Part shown: positions 27,777 to 36,771 of the stretch, piece by piece
Layout: each line of letters opens with the position of its first letter
How positions within the stretch are numbered: position 1 is the stretch's first letter
From: Pseudomonadales bacterium
GTDB lineage: Bacteria; Pseudomonadota; Gammaproteobacteria; Pseudomonadales; DC-out160
Length of the DNA: 64,000 bases
Direction of reading: 5' to 3'
Assembly: GCA_019090455.1 (NCBI GenBank)
Contig: JAHRWA010000033.1
Span: forward strand, 1 to 64,000
Notes under the pieces: model-generated
Databases searched by the model: none
Seen by the model: the letters and a program-made list of their open reading frames with translations, nothing else
What the model was told of the DNA's origin: nothing
Made by a program: the position numbers and the translations under genes

Positions 27777-28199
27777 TCATTCCTCAACGGCCTGATTAAA
27801 ATTATGTAAAGATCTCAAGAATAACCCAATCCCCCCAACCAACAAGACCAATATTACAATGAGATCGAAGGCGCTCATGCTCGCCATTCGAAATTGTATC
27901 GATGAGATGACACCAAAGACCAGCGCTGCTAACGAACCCACTGAGAGCAACCAACCAATAACATTACGAGAATTATAAAAAATCATCCCAACGCCGAACA
28001 TAAAGGGGATCATTATCATACCTGAGGAAATAGAAAACCCACCACCAAACCGATACAGTGAATACCCCATACCAAAATTAGTCGTCACTCTGATGGCGTT
28101 AAACAGCATATAGCCGCCTCCGCACATCATCAGAAACCCCATCATGAATTGTCCTACACCACCTTCAGTACCACCTGCGCCCTTTACTTTTACTTTCAC
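27777..28199 (-). CDS. Four-helix inner-membrane protein at the end of the PspA-like operon
   Basis: The 140-residue product has a short basic Gly-rich N-terminus (VKVKGAGGTEGG) and about four hydrophobic segments (about 16-36, 52-75, 79-100, 110-132), with a glycine-rich core (CGGGYMLF, FGGGFSISSGM). I do not recognise the family. It lies 27 bp downstream of the YjfC-like gene in the same direction, making it the last gene of the eight-gene unit, so a role in the same envelope process is likely. Confidence 0.65.
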   Translation of the reverse strand: MKVKVKGAGGTEGGVGQFMMGFLMMCGGGYMLFNAIRVTTNFGMGYSLYRFGGGFSISSGMIMIPFMFGVGMIFYNSRNVIGWLLSVGSLAALVFGVISSIQFRMASMSAFDLIVILVLLVGGIGLFLRSLHNFNQAVEE

Positions 28200-28226
28200 A
28201 ATGGTGTTCCCCGAATAGTTAGTTCT

Positions 28227-29393
28227 TTAGTATTGGATGATATGAGGTAGATATCGAGACATATCTTGCGTCACTAGGCTTTTGTCTTCTCGCATGGAAA
28301 TACCCGCCGGCTTGTCATTCACAAGCCAAGATCCGATTAAGGTGTAGTTATCACCAAACTGAGGTAGCGGGTGATAAGCTTGAATAATATAACCTTCCTT
28401 ACCATAAGGCCCCGGTACTTCTCGGGTACATTTGCCATTTCTAAAGACGGAGATATTTGCCCCTTCTCTCGAAAAAATAGGTTTCTTCACATAGTCTTTT
28501 AAATCATTAACCCGCGCATCACCTTCAAAATAAGCGGGCAATAAATTAGGGTGATTCGGAAACAGCTCCCACAACAACGGTAATAATGCTTTATTGGAGA
28601 GAATAGACTTCCAAAGGGGTTCTAGCCAACAGGTTTCATTCTTTCCGATAAGAGGGCCGAACTCCTCGTGCATCATAAACTCCCAGGGATATAGCTTAAA
28701 TATCCACGTGACAATGACATCATCCTTATCCGTGAACTCGCCAGACTGGGTACGCCCAATATCTTCTATATAAACAAATTTACAGGTAATCCCGGCTTGC
28801 ACCGCACAATCTTTCAAATACTCAACGGTACCAAAATCTTCTTCGGTATCTTTGCAGCAGGCAAAATGCAGTGTTTCATTGAAATGTGTTTGTGCGAGAA
28901 AGTGAAACCTCTCCACTAATTTATCCTGAAGGGAATTAAATTGGTCGGCATTACGACTGATATGGCCGCTTCTTGCATTATCGGCTAACCACAGCCATTG
29001 CCAAAAGCCCGTCTCATAGACGCTCGTTGGGGTATCAGCATTATTTTCATATAACTTCGCAGGACCTTGGCCATCGTAGGCAAGGTCAATTCGAGAATAT
29101 AAACTAGGATCTTTTCGCCCCCAGGAATCTGAAATACTTTGCCAATAGGAGGGGGGGATTTGAAATTTCCTTAATAGCTCATCGTTGCCAACAACTCTAT
29201 CCACAACGGCTAAACACATCTGATGAATTTCTTCAGTCGGGTCTTCAATATCCTCTTCAATTTGCTTTAAGGTAAACTGGTAGTAAGCTGATTCATCCCA
29301 GTAAGGTTCACCGTACATAGTGTGAAAATTGAAACCGTATTCCGATGCTTGTTGTCGCCAGTGAGATCTTTCAGGAATAGGCATTCGTAACAT
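28227..29393 (-). CDS. yjfC: YjfC/YgiC-type glutathionylspermidine synthase-like ATP-grasp enzyme
   Basis: The 388-residue product matches the synthetase half of glutathionylspermidine synthase/amidase: EYGFNFHTMYGEPYW near the N-terminus, ENNADTPTSVYETGFWQW, NKALLPLLWELFPNHPNLLPA, and the C-terminal KPIFSREGANISV and SWLVNDKPAGISMRED, an ATP-grasp fold for peptide-amine ligation. The amidase half is absent, as in YjfC and YgiC. Its true substrate is unknown. It lies 3 bp after the YgiB-like gene; the same pair occurs in E. coli ygiBC. Confidence 0.88.
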   Translation of the reverse strand: MLRMPIPERSHWRQQASEYGFNFHTMYGEPYWDESAYYQFTLKQIEEDIEDPTEEIHQMCLAVVDRVVGNDELLRKFQIPPSYWQSISDSWGRKDPSLYSRIDLAYDGQGPAKLYENNADTPTSVYETGFWQWLWLADNARSGHISRNADQFNSLQDKLVERFHFLAQTHFNETLHFACCKDTEEDFGTVEYLKDCAVQAGITCKFVYIEDIGRTQSGEFTDKDDVIVTWIFKLYPWEFMMHEEFGPLIGKNETCWLEPLWKSILSNKALLPLLWELFPNHPNLLPAYFEGDARVNDLKDYVKKPIFSREGANISVFRNGKCTREVPGPYGKEGYIIQAYHPLPQFGDNYTLIGSWLVNDKPAGISMREDKSLVTQDMSRYLPHIIQY

Positions 29394-29396
29394 GAA

Positions 29397-30074
29397 CTAA
29401 CCGCCCCAACCTGATGACCTGCTACCAGACCAAGAAGATGCCGCCGCTGCGCGACTACCAAAACCGCCTCTAGACATGGTTTTAGTCACCGTTGGTTTTT
29501 TCTGGAAATCTCCGCTTCTCGCTCGGACGCTAGAGTTATAGCGACTGCCGTAATCTCGGCCACCAGCACCTACCCAATTTCCGTAATAAGGGCTATGACG
29601 CGAATAGGAGGTGAACATGGGGTTATAGCTATAGCGACCGCCATTCAACATGCTACCTATCATGTAGCCGGCCATCATCGGCATAAACACACCCGATGAA
29701 GAATGGCGACGGCAACGATCATAACCAAACTCATCCTCACAGTCTCTCTGTGAGTTGTACTTTGGAGCGGTACGTTCAGCTTCTTTCTCTGCATTCTCAT
29801 AGGCAATTTGACAAGCTTCTGCTTGTCCTGGATTGCTATCCTTACAATCCTCAACCGACCGATAGACAGCTGCCTCTTCGCTATCACTACTACAACCCGC
29901 CATTGAAAAGGTTGCAACAACAGCGACACTCAATGAACTGCGTGTAGCTGAAACTTTCTTGTGGCTCTCTACTTTGTCATGATTCTCAACATTCCGACAC
30001 GTATCTAAATTTGTATCACAAAGCGCATCTGACTTACGCATTGTCTCTAAATTAATGGACTTTGAACGTTTCAT
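29397..30074 (-). CDS. ygiB: DUF1190 (YgiB/YjfM-like) lipoprotein
   Basis: The 225-residue product has the family's characteristic opening MKRSKSINL, a long polar insert, then a hydrophobic stretch with lipobox FSMAGC (about residue 60), the YRSVEDCKDSNPG segment, APKYNSQRDCEDEFG, a hydrophobic FMPMMAGYMIGSMLNGG and a Ser/Gly/Arg-rich C-terminus with the SRGGFGSR motif. This fits DUF1190 (YgiB). The role is unknown, but it is coupled to the ATP-grasp gene 3 bp downstream and belongs to a PspA-like operon. The signal sequence sits unusually far from the start. Confidence 0.82.
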   Translation of the reverse strand: MKRSKSINLETMRKSDALCDTNLDTCRNVENHDKVESHKKVSATRSSLSVAVVATFSMAGCSSDSEEAAVYRSVEDCKDSNPGQAEACQIAYENAEKEAERTAPKYNSQRDCEDEFGYDRCRRHSSSGVFMPMMAGYMIGSMLNGGRYSYNPMFTSYSRHSPYYGNWVGAGGRDYGSRYNSSVRARSGDFQKKPTVTKTMSRGGFGSRAAAASSWSGSRSSGWGG

Positions 30075-30090
30075 CTATACAGTGCCTCCA

Positions 30091-30504
30091 TTAATAAGTC
30101 ATGCACGCAGCATTGAGAATACCCACAGCAACGGAAATGCCGCCTAACATAATACCCGCAGAAATTTCATCGTCATTAATTCTCGCGGAGATTTTTGGCA
30201 TGATGCCCCGCACGATTAAGAATGCAATAACCTGAGCCACTAGAGCGATAACACCCCAAATACCGAAATCGACGAAATCTACCGAATTGGCAGCAGCACC
30301 TCCCAAAGCCAAACAGAATCCGACGATAGCACCCACAAAAGCACAGGCCGCAGCGATACTTTTATTTTCCTTGATTAAGGTAAATTCATTATGGGGAGTT
30401 ATAGCAGAGTAAACGAACTTAAAGATAACTAACAAAATTAAAGACAGGCCGAAATAAATGGCGAAGTCGCCTAGACCTTCGAGTGAATCCTGCAGGCTTT
30501 CCAT
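30091..30504 (-). CDS. yjfL: DUF350 inner-membrane protein (YjfL-like)
   Basis: The 137-residue product has about four hydrophobic helices: FAIYFGLSLILLVIFKFVYS, a helix with AACAFVGAIVGFCLAL, VDFGIWGVIALVAQVIAFLIVRG, and a C-terminal GISVAVGILNAAC segment. The pattern matches DUF350 proteins of YjfL type. These neighbour PspA homologues in many bacteria; their action is unknown. It lies 78 bp after the YjfK-like gene and 17 bp before the YgiB-like gene. Confidence 0.8.
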   Translation of the reverse strand: MESLQDSLEGLGDFAIYFGLSLILLVIFKFVYSAITPHNEFTLIKENKSIAAACAFVGAIVGFCLALGGAAANSVDFVDFGIWGVIALVAQVIAFLIVRGIMPKISARINDDEISAGIMLGGISVAVGILNAACMTY

Positions 30505-30581
30505 TGATTGCTCCTTTTTTACTTTTAGATGGGTATATAAATAGAATTAGGAAAATGATTCAGGTGGTATTTAAGGTTTAA

Positions 30582-31226
30582 CTATCCACGCACAGAAATA
30601 TCACTATGCCTCAAAGGTATGCCGGTGCTAATAACCAAGCAACGCTCAAGACGATTATCCACAACAATCTCCTCACCGGACACTAACAGTAATTCCTTCA
30701 AATCATCATTAATGACTCGCTCATAAAGCATCATAAATTGATCCGTATTCGTGGTTTCACCTTCATCATCATAGGTCTTTTCCGTCATCGCAACTGGAGG
30801 GCAACTGCCCGACACATCATTCCAGACTCGCAGGTATTGATTACCCTCAATCTCATAGCTGGGCTGTGAAATTAATTGACTGATCTGTTCATCCCAAGCG
30901 GCATCAGTACTGATACCTTTTGTGTCGTAATAATGCCATAGGCTGACATCGTCAATATTAGATTCTTCCTGACCGCCTGAAAGATTCAGTTGTACGAAGC
31001 CCTCATCATCAGTATAAAAACGAAATAGTGTTGTGTTGTGATCTAGCTTTACTTCCCCTGACGCTTCAATAAATTGGGTCCGAGCAATCTTATCTACAAT
31101 AAGATCCGATTCAATCAACTTTAATCTGAGATCATCTAGTTCGAACGCACTGCCCACCCGCAAGCCTATAATATCGGGACCTATATCTGTAGGATCTTCA
31201 TTTTTCCCAAACCATTTTTTAAACAC
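30582..31226 (-). CDS. yjfK: DUF2491 protein (YjfK-like)
   Basis: I place the start at the GTG at 31226 (214 residues, VFKKWFGKNED) because GGGAGG lies about 6 bases upstream and the family starts this way; the longer frame to 31268 runs back into the channel gene. Start and channel stop overlap by 8 bp (GTGTTTAA). The sequence has DIIGLRVGSAFELDDLRLKL and the C-terminal ERCLVISTGIPLR typical of DUF2491. It is soluble, without membrane segments. Function unknown; a steady partner of YjfJ/PspA. Confidence 0.78.
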   Translation of the reverse strand: MFKKWFGKNEDPTDIGPDIIGLRVGSAFELDDLRLKLIESDLIVDKIARTQFIEASGEVKLDHNTTLFRFYTDDEGFVQLNLSGGQEESNIDDVSLWHYYDTKGISTDAAWDEQISQLISQPSYEIEGNQYLRVWNDVSGSCPPVAMTEKTYDDEGETTNTDQFMMLYERVINDDLKELLLVSGEEIVVDNRLERCLVISTGIPLRHSDISVRG

Positions 31227-32268
31227 CGAACGCCTCCCAATCAATATGATGAATACGATTCTTCGCAATATAATAAATAGTTGAACCTTCCCTCACCATG
31301 CTATCAAGTGATGGATTGAGTTTAAGAGTATCCGCACCCTCTTCCGTCGCGGTGGCGATTAGCGTCGCATCATAGCGTTGTTTGAAATCAACAAACATAG
31401 ATTTTATAGAAATGGGTTTACAGTTGCTAGGTAGGACCGCGGAGAACTGGGTCATGCCGTCAGAGGCATTTAATAACCGCTGATGAAGCACGCTAGATCC
31501 TCTATCCACAGCAGCTTTCGCCATCATTTCAACAGAAACCGACGGTGTAACTTCGATACTAGGACAATGCTTTTTTAAGATAGAGGTGAGCTTTTCGTTA
31601 TCAAAATAGACAATGGTGTGTGCGAGGTGATTAACGCCGTTACAATATAATGCGGAAGTCATGCTTTCTTCGTCAGTTGCATTGTCGATAACAATACAGG
31701 CTGCCTTGACGACACAGGCATGGTTCATCCCCTCATCGTCGCTAAAGCTATCCACTTTTACGAATTGTATCTCCTGCGGAAAAGGGTTTTCCATTTCATC
31801 AGCCACACACAAGACAATGGGCCTCTGTATCGTATGTAAGGACTCTTCCTTTAGCAGTAACCTCACCAATCTAATGGTCCGCTTATCGTTACAGCCTAAC
31901 ACCAGAATGTGCCCTTCAATATCGAGCGGCTTCAAACCCATTATCCCTTTTCTCCAAATAAAAGCAGCATAAGCGGCAATTCTCCCCACCGCAACCGCAA
32001 ACAAGCTTAACCCGAAAGGGATAACAAATAGTGTAGTAACATATTTCCCCGCTAATGTACTGGGTGACAAATCACCATATCCCACTGTAGACGCAGTAAC
32101 AATTAGCCAATAGGGAAAACTTGAACCAATCAGTTCAGTTTCATTACTTAAATAGAGGGCTAACCACGAAGTGGCCATATAAAAAAATAGCACCAGTACC
32201 AAAGTGGACCAGTGCATATCGACGAAATACTTTAATAGTATTTTTTTAAGCAGAACCGTTACATGCAT
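31219..32268 (-). CDS. Two-helix potassium channel with RCK/TrkA-N domain
   Basis: Kch-like channel of 349 residues: a membrane helix (about 22-40), a pore helix with selectivity filter TVGYGD (about 60-66), a second helix (about 77-98), then two cytoplasmic RCK-like parts (about 118-349) beginning GHILVLGCNDKRTIRLV, a Rossmann-type nucleotide-binding loop. Ligand gating by the RCK ring is the family rule. Its stop overlaps the YjfK start, and it lies 11 bp after the PspA-like gene, so ion flux through it is tied to a membrane-stress operon. E. coli yjfIJKL has no such gene between yjfJ and yjfK. Confidence 0.9.
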   Translation of the reverse strand: MHVTVLLKKILLKYFVDMHWSTLVLVLFFYMATSWLALYLSNETELIGSSFPYWLIVTASTVGYGDLSPSTLAGKYVTTLFVIPFGLSLFAVAVGRIAAYAAFIWRKGIMGLKPLDIEGHILVLGCNDKRTIRLVRLLLKEESLHTIQRPIVLCVADEMENPFPQEIQFVKVDSFSDDEGMNHACVVKAACIVIDNATDEESMTSALYCNGVNHLAHTIVYFDNEKLTSILKKHCPSIEVTPSVSVEMMAKAAVDRGSSVLHQRLLNASDGMTQFSAVLPSNCKPISIKSMFVDFKQRYDATLIATATEEGADTLKLNPSLDSMVREGSTIYYIAKNRIHHIDWEAFGV

Positions 32269-32279
32269 GCTTATATCAT

Positions 32280-32969
32280 CTATTTCTTACCTAGAATTCG
32301 GGCAAGTTCATCTTCCGCTGATGAAGTGCCACCAGAAACAATGCCTGCTGACTTAAGCTTTTCATCCAAGTCTGAGCCTGACTCTGCATTAGCCAACTCT
32401 TCTGCAGCCTCGAAAGTGGCTTGCTGCTCTACTTGCCTCTTTTCAATTCGCTCCATGGATTCTAATGCTGTTTTCATTTTTGAATTAGCACCCGTATGAC
32501 GACTTGAACAAGCTGCTTGGGCTTTATTGACCGCTTCAGTCGCCTTGATATGGTCCACTTTCTGCTTCATTTGCTTCAGGCTTTTCTTAGCCTTGTCAAT
32601 ATTCGCCTTGAGAGTAGATTCTGATTGTTTAAAAGTCGCCAAATACTGCTGCTCGGCATCGAGATCTGCCCGCAATTGACCCACTTTCGTAGCACACTCT
32701 AATGCCAAATCAGAATCACCCTTCTCCGCCGAGGAGCGAGCATGATTCTCATATTCAGTCGCTGATTTTTCTAGTTCAGCCACTTTGCTGGCTGACATTT
32801 TACGCTTAGCCATCACGGAAGTTAACGACTGTTCCGCTTTCTTTAATTCTTCACCAGCATCACGAATTTCCTGATCCAGAATTCTTAACGCTTGATTGTC
32901 GACTATGGCTTCACCAACTTCAGTAGCGCCACCACGCATTGCTGTTACAATTTTGCTCCAAACACTCAT
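32280..32969 (-). CDS. yjfJ: PspA/IM30-family protein (YjfJ-like)
   Basis: The 229-residue protein is almost wholly helical and coiled-coil-forming, rich in Ala, Glu and Lys (LDQEIRDAGEELKKAEQSLTSVMAKRK near the start, a KKSLKQMKQKVDHIK helix later). This matches the ESCRT-III-like PspA/IM30 fold that coats damaged inner membrane. It lies 12 bp after the YjfI-like gene. The neighbours and the Ser/Glu-rich C-terminus point to the YjfJ branch rather than classical PspA; no pspBC or pspF is nearby. Confidence 0.9.
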   Translation of the reverse strand: MSVWSKIVTAMRGGATEVGEAIVDNQALRILDQEIRDAGEELKKAEQSLTSVMAKRKMSASKVAELEKSATEYENHARSSAEKGDSDLALECATKVGQLRADLDAEQQYLATFKQSESTLKANIDKAKKSLKQMKQKVDHIKATEAVNKAQAACSSRHTGANSKMKTALESMERIEKRQVEQQATFEAAEELANAESGSDLDEKLKSAGIVSGGTSSAEDELARILGKK

Positions 32970-32981
32970 AATAATTTCCTC

Positions 32982-33371
32982 TTACTTAAGATGATCCCTA
33001 TAGGCTTCCAGAAAATCTGGAACATTTTGAAATAAGGTTTCAACTTCAATATTAATTGTCTCTGCTTTGGATTCCGACGATAAAGCCCCGAAAGCAAGAT
33101 AATAATCCGTACCATCGATTTCACTTACGCAAATTGATGATAGAGGCAGTAGTTGATGGGTTTTTAAAATTTCAGCGTTTAGCACATTGACGTCACTTAC
33201 ACTTGACGCTGCAAATAATGAAACTTCCATTACTATCTGTGATCCACACACTGAAACAAAAGCATCAACACCGTCTTCATTTGTAACGATTAAACACTCC
33301 CCCTCTTTACTAACCACAAATGTATTATCTTCGCCAAACACGCCTGACAGTGAGTTAATATCCCATGCCAT
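32982..33371 (-). CDS. yjfI: DUF2170 protein (YjfI-like), first gene of the PspA-like operon
   Basis: The 129-residue soluble protein opens MAWDINSLSGVF and contains CSQ-like strands and the DGTDYYLAFGALSS stretch typical of DUF2170 (YjfI). Its function is unknown. It is the promoter-proximal gene of the operon; a 17-bp perfect palindrome lies 26 bp upstream of its start codon, and a divergent DUF6471 gene shares the control region. Confidence 0.8.
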   Translation of the reverse strand: MAWDINSLSGVFGEDNTFVVSKEGECLIVTNEDGVDAFVSVCGSQIVMEVSLFAASSVSDVNVLNAEILKTHQLLPLSSICVSEIDGTDYYLAFGALSSESKAETINIEVETLFQNVPDFLEAYRDHLK

Positions 33372-33677
33372 GGAATCTCTCCTTAATTGAAATGATATAA
33401 AGCATTGCTTTATGTGTTAATAATATTCGCATGATTGATTATCGTCAAGTATTATTGATTATATTCAGTCAATAGTGACCATTAAAAATGTAGCCGTATG
33501 TAATTGGTGTCTTTTTTGGAAACACTTTTACAATCGGAAATTATATCAACTGATTGAGTTAGACTTGTCACTACTCTTTCAAAATCTATAGTTCTTGAAA
33601 TAGACTACAGAATATAGCTGATCAACTAAAACTAATCGCCATTTTTAATATTTAAGCGATCCTAGGAACCACTCACT
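33372..33677. promoter_or_regulatory. Divergent control region of the PspA-like operon, with operator-like sites
   Basis: This 306-bp gap lies between the YjfI-like and DUF6471 genes. It has a perfect palindrome ATAAAGCA-T-TGCTTTAT at 33397-33413, close to the YjfI start, and two exact ATTGATTAT direct repeats at 33434-33442 and 33454-33462, spaced 20 bp (two helical turns). Both are operator-like. No clear sigma54 -24/-12 pair of the classical psp type was found. The right half shows nothing else recognisable. Confidence 0.5.
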
Positions 33678-33974
33678 ATGAGCCAACATCCAGAAAACCA
33701 ACAGACATGGGATCAGCAAACTTGGAGAAAGCTAGCAAAAAGGCTGATCAGTACGCAAATGAAGAAGCGTGACGTAAAATATGAGATGCTAAGTCAACGA
33801 CTAGCAACGTTAGGGATAAAACAATCGGCAAGCAATCTAAGCACCAAAGTCAGTACAGGTGTACTCGGCGCAGACTTACTGCTTGCCATTTTGTTTGCAC
33901 TCGATTTTAAGCAGCTCACCGCAAACGATATTGAAGACGTCCTCCAAGACATCGGAGTTGATACGAACACTTAG
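33678..33974 (+). CDS. DUF6471 (HTH-like) protein, divergent from the PspA-like operon
   Basis: The 98-residue product is a small helical protein with the pattern W-K-LAKRLISTQMKKRDVKYEMLSQRL, then NLSTKVSTGVLGADLLLAILFALD, typical of DUF6471. That domain looks like a Cro/XRE-type helix-turn-helix with a recognition segment around NLSTKVSTG. It may regulate the divergent operon through the repeats in the shared spacer; that is inference. The def gene follows 73 bp downstream in the same direction. Confidence 0.65.
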   Translation: MSQHPENQQTWDQQTWRKLAKRLISTQMKKRDVKYEMLSQRLATLGIKQSASNLSTKVSTGVLGADLLLAILFALDFKQLTANDIEDVLQDIGVDTNT

Positions 33975-34047
33975 AAAAGGCCGGGCAATTTACGGCAACA
34001 CCGTAGAGCTGAATTAACAGCGAAGAACTAAAATAAAGAAAATCATT

Positions 34048-34596
34048 ATGAATAATGTCACCGATTTAAAACCCAAAATTCGCCCGATCGTACAACTTGG
34101 CAATCCTATTCTCAGACAACAAGCTCAGCCAATTTCTGACATCACATCTAACGCTATTCAGCAATTGGTGATGGACTTAATTGCTACCGCCAAAGATGCA
34201 GGCGGTGTCGGCATTGCTGCACCACAGATTGGTGAGTCCTTGCAATTATTTATCATGGCATCTAGCCCCAACAAACGCTACCCAAACGCACCGGAGATGG
34301 AACCCACTGCAATTTTTAATCCTAAAATAATTGAAACTGATGACGAAATATCAAAAGATTGGGAGGGTTGCTTAAGCGTACCCAGTATTCGCGGATTGGT
34401 ACCCAGAGCATCACGCATCATTGCAACATTCGAAACCATAGACGGTCAGAAACATCGCAAACAATATGACGGGTTTCTAGCCCGCGTCTTTCAACATGAA
34501 TACGACCATTTAATAGGACTCACTTTTCTCGACCAAGTCACAGACAACAAAGATCTCTTTTCCGAGCATGAGTTCTATCAACTCACCACTGACTAA
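34048..34596 (+). CDS. def: Peptide deformylase
   Basis: Metal-dependent enzyme that removes the formyl group from new proteins. The 182-residue protein has all three family motifs: GGVGIAAPQ (motif 1), EGCLSVP with the metal-ligand cysteine (motif 2), and QHEYDHL with two histidines and the catalytic Glu (motif 3). No fmt gene is adjacent, so this is probably a second, unlinked deformylase beside a usual def-fmt pair. The C-terminus is slightly shorter than in E. coli Def. Confidence 0.94.
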   Translation: MNNVTDLKPKIRPIVQLGNPILRQQAQPISDITSNAIQQLVMDLIATAKDAGGVGIAAPQIGESLQLFIMASSPNKRYPNAPEMEPTAIFNPKIIETDDEISKDWEGCLSVPSIRGLVPRASRIIATFETIDGQKHRKQYDGFLARVFQHEYDHLIGLTFLDQVTDNKDLFSEHEFYQLTTD

Positions 34597-34850
34597 CACC
34601 TCATCAAAACCGTGTTTTGGCTACTAAAAACTCCTGCCCACTCTCCCACCAGAGCATTTATCAGCCTTTAGGCTATAATCTTAAGGATTCGTCCATACTA
34701 CAGAAGTGACAGTAGAGGTATAAAACACTTACCCTCACTTTCACCAAACGACTTGAGTCATGACACGGGCTATCAAAAAAACAGGAATGAAGCATTATTT
34801 GCGCAAGCTTTTGTGACAAAACAAAAGGGCGCAGTTGACGGGAGCACACC

Positions 34851-35201
34851 ATGGAACAGGTACTAAAAAACTTACTCAACAAATTGGATATTATCTCTGA
34901 GGAAAATGCGGAAATACTCGATTCAGATGTGAGAGTACAACTCAGTGACGCGTTGTTTAACTGCTATTTCGACCCCATCGATGACTATGACCTACCTGAT
35001 GACTTCGGCTTATTCTCCGATGAAGGAAACCAAAGCCTACGAGCTGCTCTAAAATCGTTTGTGAACGATGCTATTGCCATAGCTATCCATCTCAATCTTA
35101 AAACACCAGAAGAAAAGCTCGGTGAATTTCAAAATGACAATGTGGAATCTAACCTCGGCTCAGTGTACGACGACTATTTTGGATATATTGAAGTTTGCTG
35201 A
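34851..35201 (+). CDS. Acidic small protein, unknown
   Basis: The 116-residue product is strongly acidic (SEENAEILDSDVR, DPIDDYDLPDDFGLF) and mostly helical, with no signal or membrane segment. GGGAG lies about 9 bases upstream of the ATG, a good ribosome site. A 254-bp gap precedes it and a 271-bp gap follows, so it looks monocistronic. I do not recognise the family. The coding reality rests on the ribosome site and normal codon pattern. Confidence 0.55.
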   Translation: MEQVLKNLLNKLDIISEENAEILDSDVRVQLSDALFNCYFDPIDDYDLPDDFGLFSDEGNQSLRAALKSFVNDAIAIAIHLNLKTPEEKLGEFQNDNVESNLGSVYDDYFGYIEVC

Positions 35202-35472
35202 CTTAAAACCGGTAAATACTTACTTCACATTAACAACTAAAACCAAAGTCACCGTGCAGAACATTTAATACACCGTACCCTACTCTTCCCCAAAAAAGTA
35301 TTACATCTATTCACTTTTTTTTGTAATGTTCCTATGGGCGAAGAACCCCTACCTACGCCGTCGCAGATCATTAGCGTACTCGCACTCTTAGTTGAGTCAA
35401 AACAACCTTATTTTATCATCAACTCTAAATCAACTTAGCCCATAGAGTGATTTAATTGGAGAATACCGCATC

Positions 35473-36750
35473 ATGAATTCAGCAGTTGACACTAGCCTGA
35501 AACAACCCGAGCTCTATATTCAAAAACCTTTTGCTCTCAGAAACGGCACCATCATTAAAAACCGCTTGATAAAATCAGCCATGAGCGAAGCCCTGGGTAC
35601 CATAGACAATATACCCACTCCGAAACTAGCAACGCTCTACAGACAATGGGCTAATGGCGGCATTGGCTTGAACATTACTGGAAACGTAATGGTAGACGCA
35701 CGAGCCCTCGGCGAGCCAGGTAACGTTGTTTTAGAAAATGACAAACATATGTCTATTCTCAAGCAATGGGCTCACGCAGGAACTGCCAATAACACTCACT
35801 TATGGATGCAAATAAATCATCCTGGAAAACAAGTTCCGAAGGGTTTAAATAGAGGTTCCGTCGCCCCGTCAGCAATTGGGTTCGGCCCAGACATGGCTCG
35901 TTTTTTTGAGATACCACGAGCACTAACAGAAACCGAAATTTTGGACATCATTCAACGGTTTGCAACAACCTCTGCCATCGCTAAACAAGCTGGATTTACG
36001 GGGGTACAAATACACGGCGCTCACGGGTATCTTGTCAGTCAATTTCTATCGCCAAACCACAATAAACGCACCGACCAATGGGGCGGCACGTTAAATAACA
36101 GAATGCGATTTGTGCGAGAAGTTTATAAATCCATTCGAGCGAATGTAGGAGAAGACTTCCCCGTCAGCATAAAACTAAATTCTGCCGACTTTCAAAAAGG
36201 AGGCTTCACTGAAGAGGAGTCCATTGAAGTCATCAGAACACTCACTGACGACGGCATGGATCTAATCGAAATTTCAGGTGGCACTTACGAATCTCCAGTA
36301 ATGGCAAACGTAAAACAAAGCACTTATGATCGCGAAGCCTATTTTCTAAAATTCGCCGAAACCATTCGCCAAGAAAAAACACCAGCGGGACACAACATTC
36401 CGCTTGCCGTTACCGGTGGATTTCGAACAACAACCGGCATGGCAGATGCCTTAGCGTTAGATAATTTAGATATGATCGGAATTGCAAGACCTCTAGTTGT
36501 TGACCCTAACTATCCAAAAAAGATTTTAGCAGGACAGGCGAAGAGCAACCCTATCCAGGCAAGATCTACAGGCATCAAATTTATTGATAATCTGGGTTTA
36601 ATGGAAGTTGCTTGGTATACGCGACAATTACACCGAATGGGCCAAGGAAAAGCCCCTAAACCAAATGAAGGCACTCTGGGTTCGTTAGTGAAGGTTCTAC
36701 TGACATCGAGCTTTAAAACATTCAAAACCCGGCGACTGCGCGCTTCATAG
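35473..36750 (+). CDS. NADH:flavin oxidoreductase / old yellow enzyme family
   Basis: FMN-dependent ene-reductase of 425 residues. Visible signatures: LRNGTIIKNRLIKSAMSEALG at the FMN-binding N-terminus, the substrate-pocket GVQIHGAHGYLVSQFLSPNHNKRTDQWGG, and the phosphate-binding VTGGFRTTTGMADAL and MIGIARPLVVDP. It lacks the C-terminal Fe-S and FAD domains of 2,4-dienoyl-CoA reductases. The physiological substrate is not clear. Convergent with a beta-barrel protein gene; a hairpin lies between them. Confidence 0.92.
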   Translation: MNSAVDTSLKQPELYIQKPFALRNGTIIKNRLIKSAMSEALGTIDNIPTPKLATLYRQWANGGIGLNITGNVMVDARALGEPGNVVLENDKHMSILKQWAHAGTANNTHLWMQINHPGKQVPKGLNRGSVAPSAIGFGPDMARFFEIPRALTETEILDIIQRFATTSAIAKQAGFTGVQIHGAHGYLVSQFLSPNHNKRTDQWGGTLNNRMRFVREVYKSIRANVGEDFPVSIKLNSADFQKGGFTEEESIEVIRTLTDDGMDLIEISGGTYESPVMANVKQSTYDREAYFLKFAETIRQEKTPAGHNIPLAVTGGFRTTTGMADALALDNLDMIGIARPLVVDPNYPKKILAGQAKSNPIQARSTGIKFIDNLGLMEVAWYTRQLHRMGQGKAPKPNEGTLGSLVKVLLTSSFKTFKTRRLRAS

Positions 36751-36771
36751 GAAGGGAATAAAATTCTAAAT

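Noticed and set aside
34674-34679. TATAAT promoter for the acidic protein gene at 34851
   Set aside because: No -35 hexamer at suitable distance and a 170-bp gap to the start codon.
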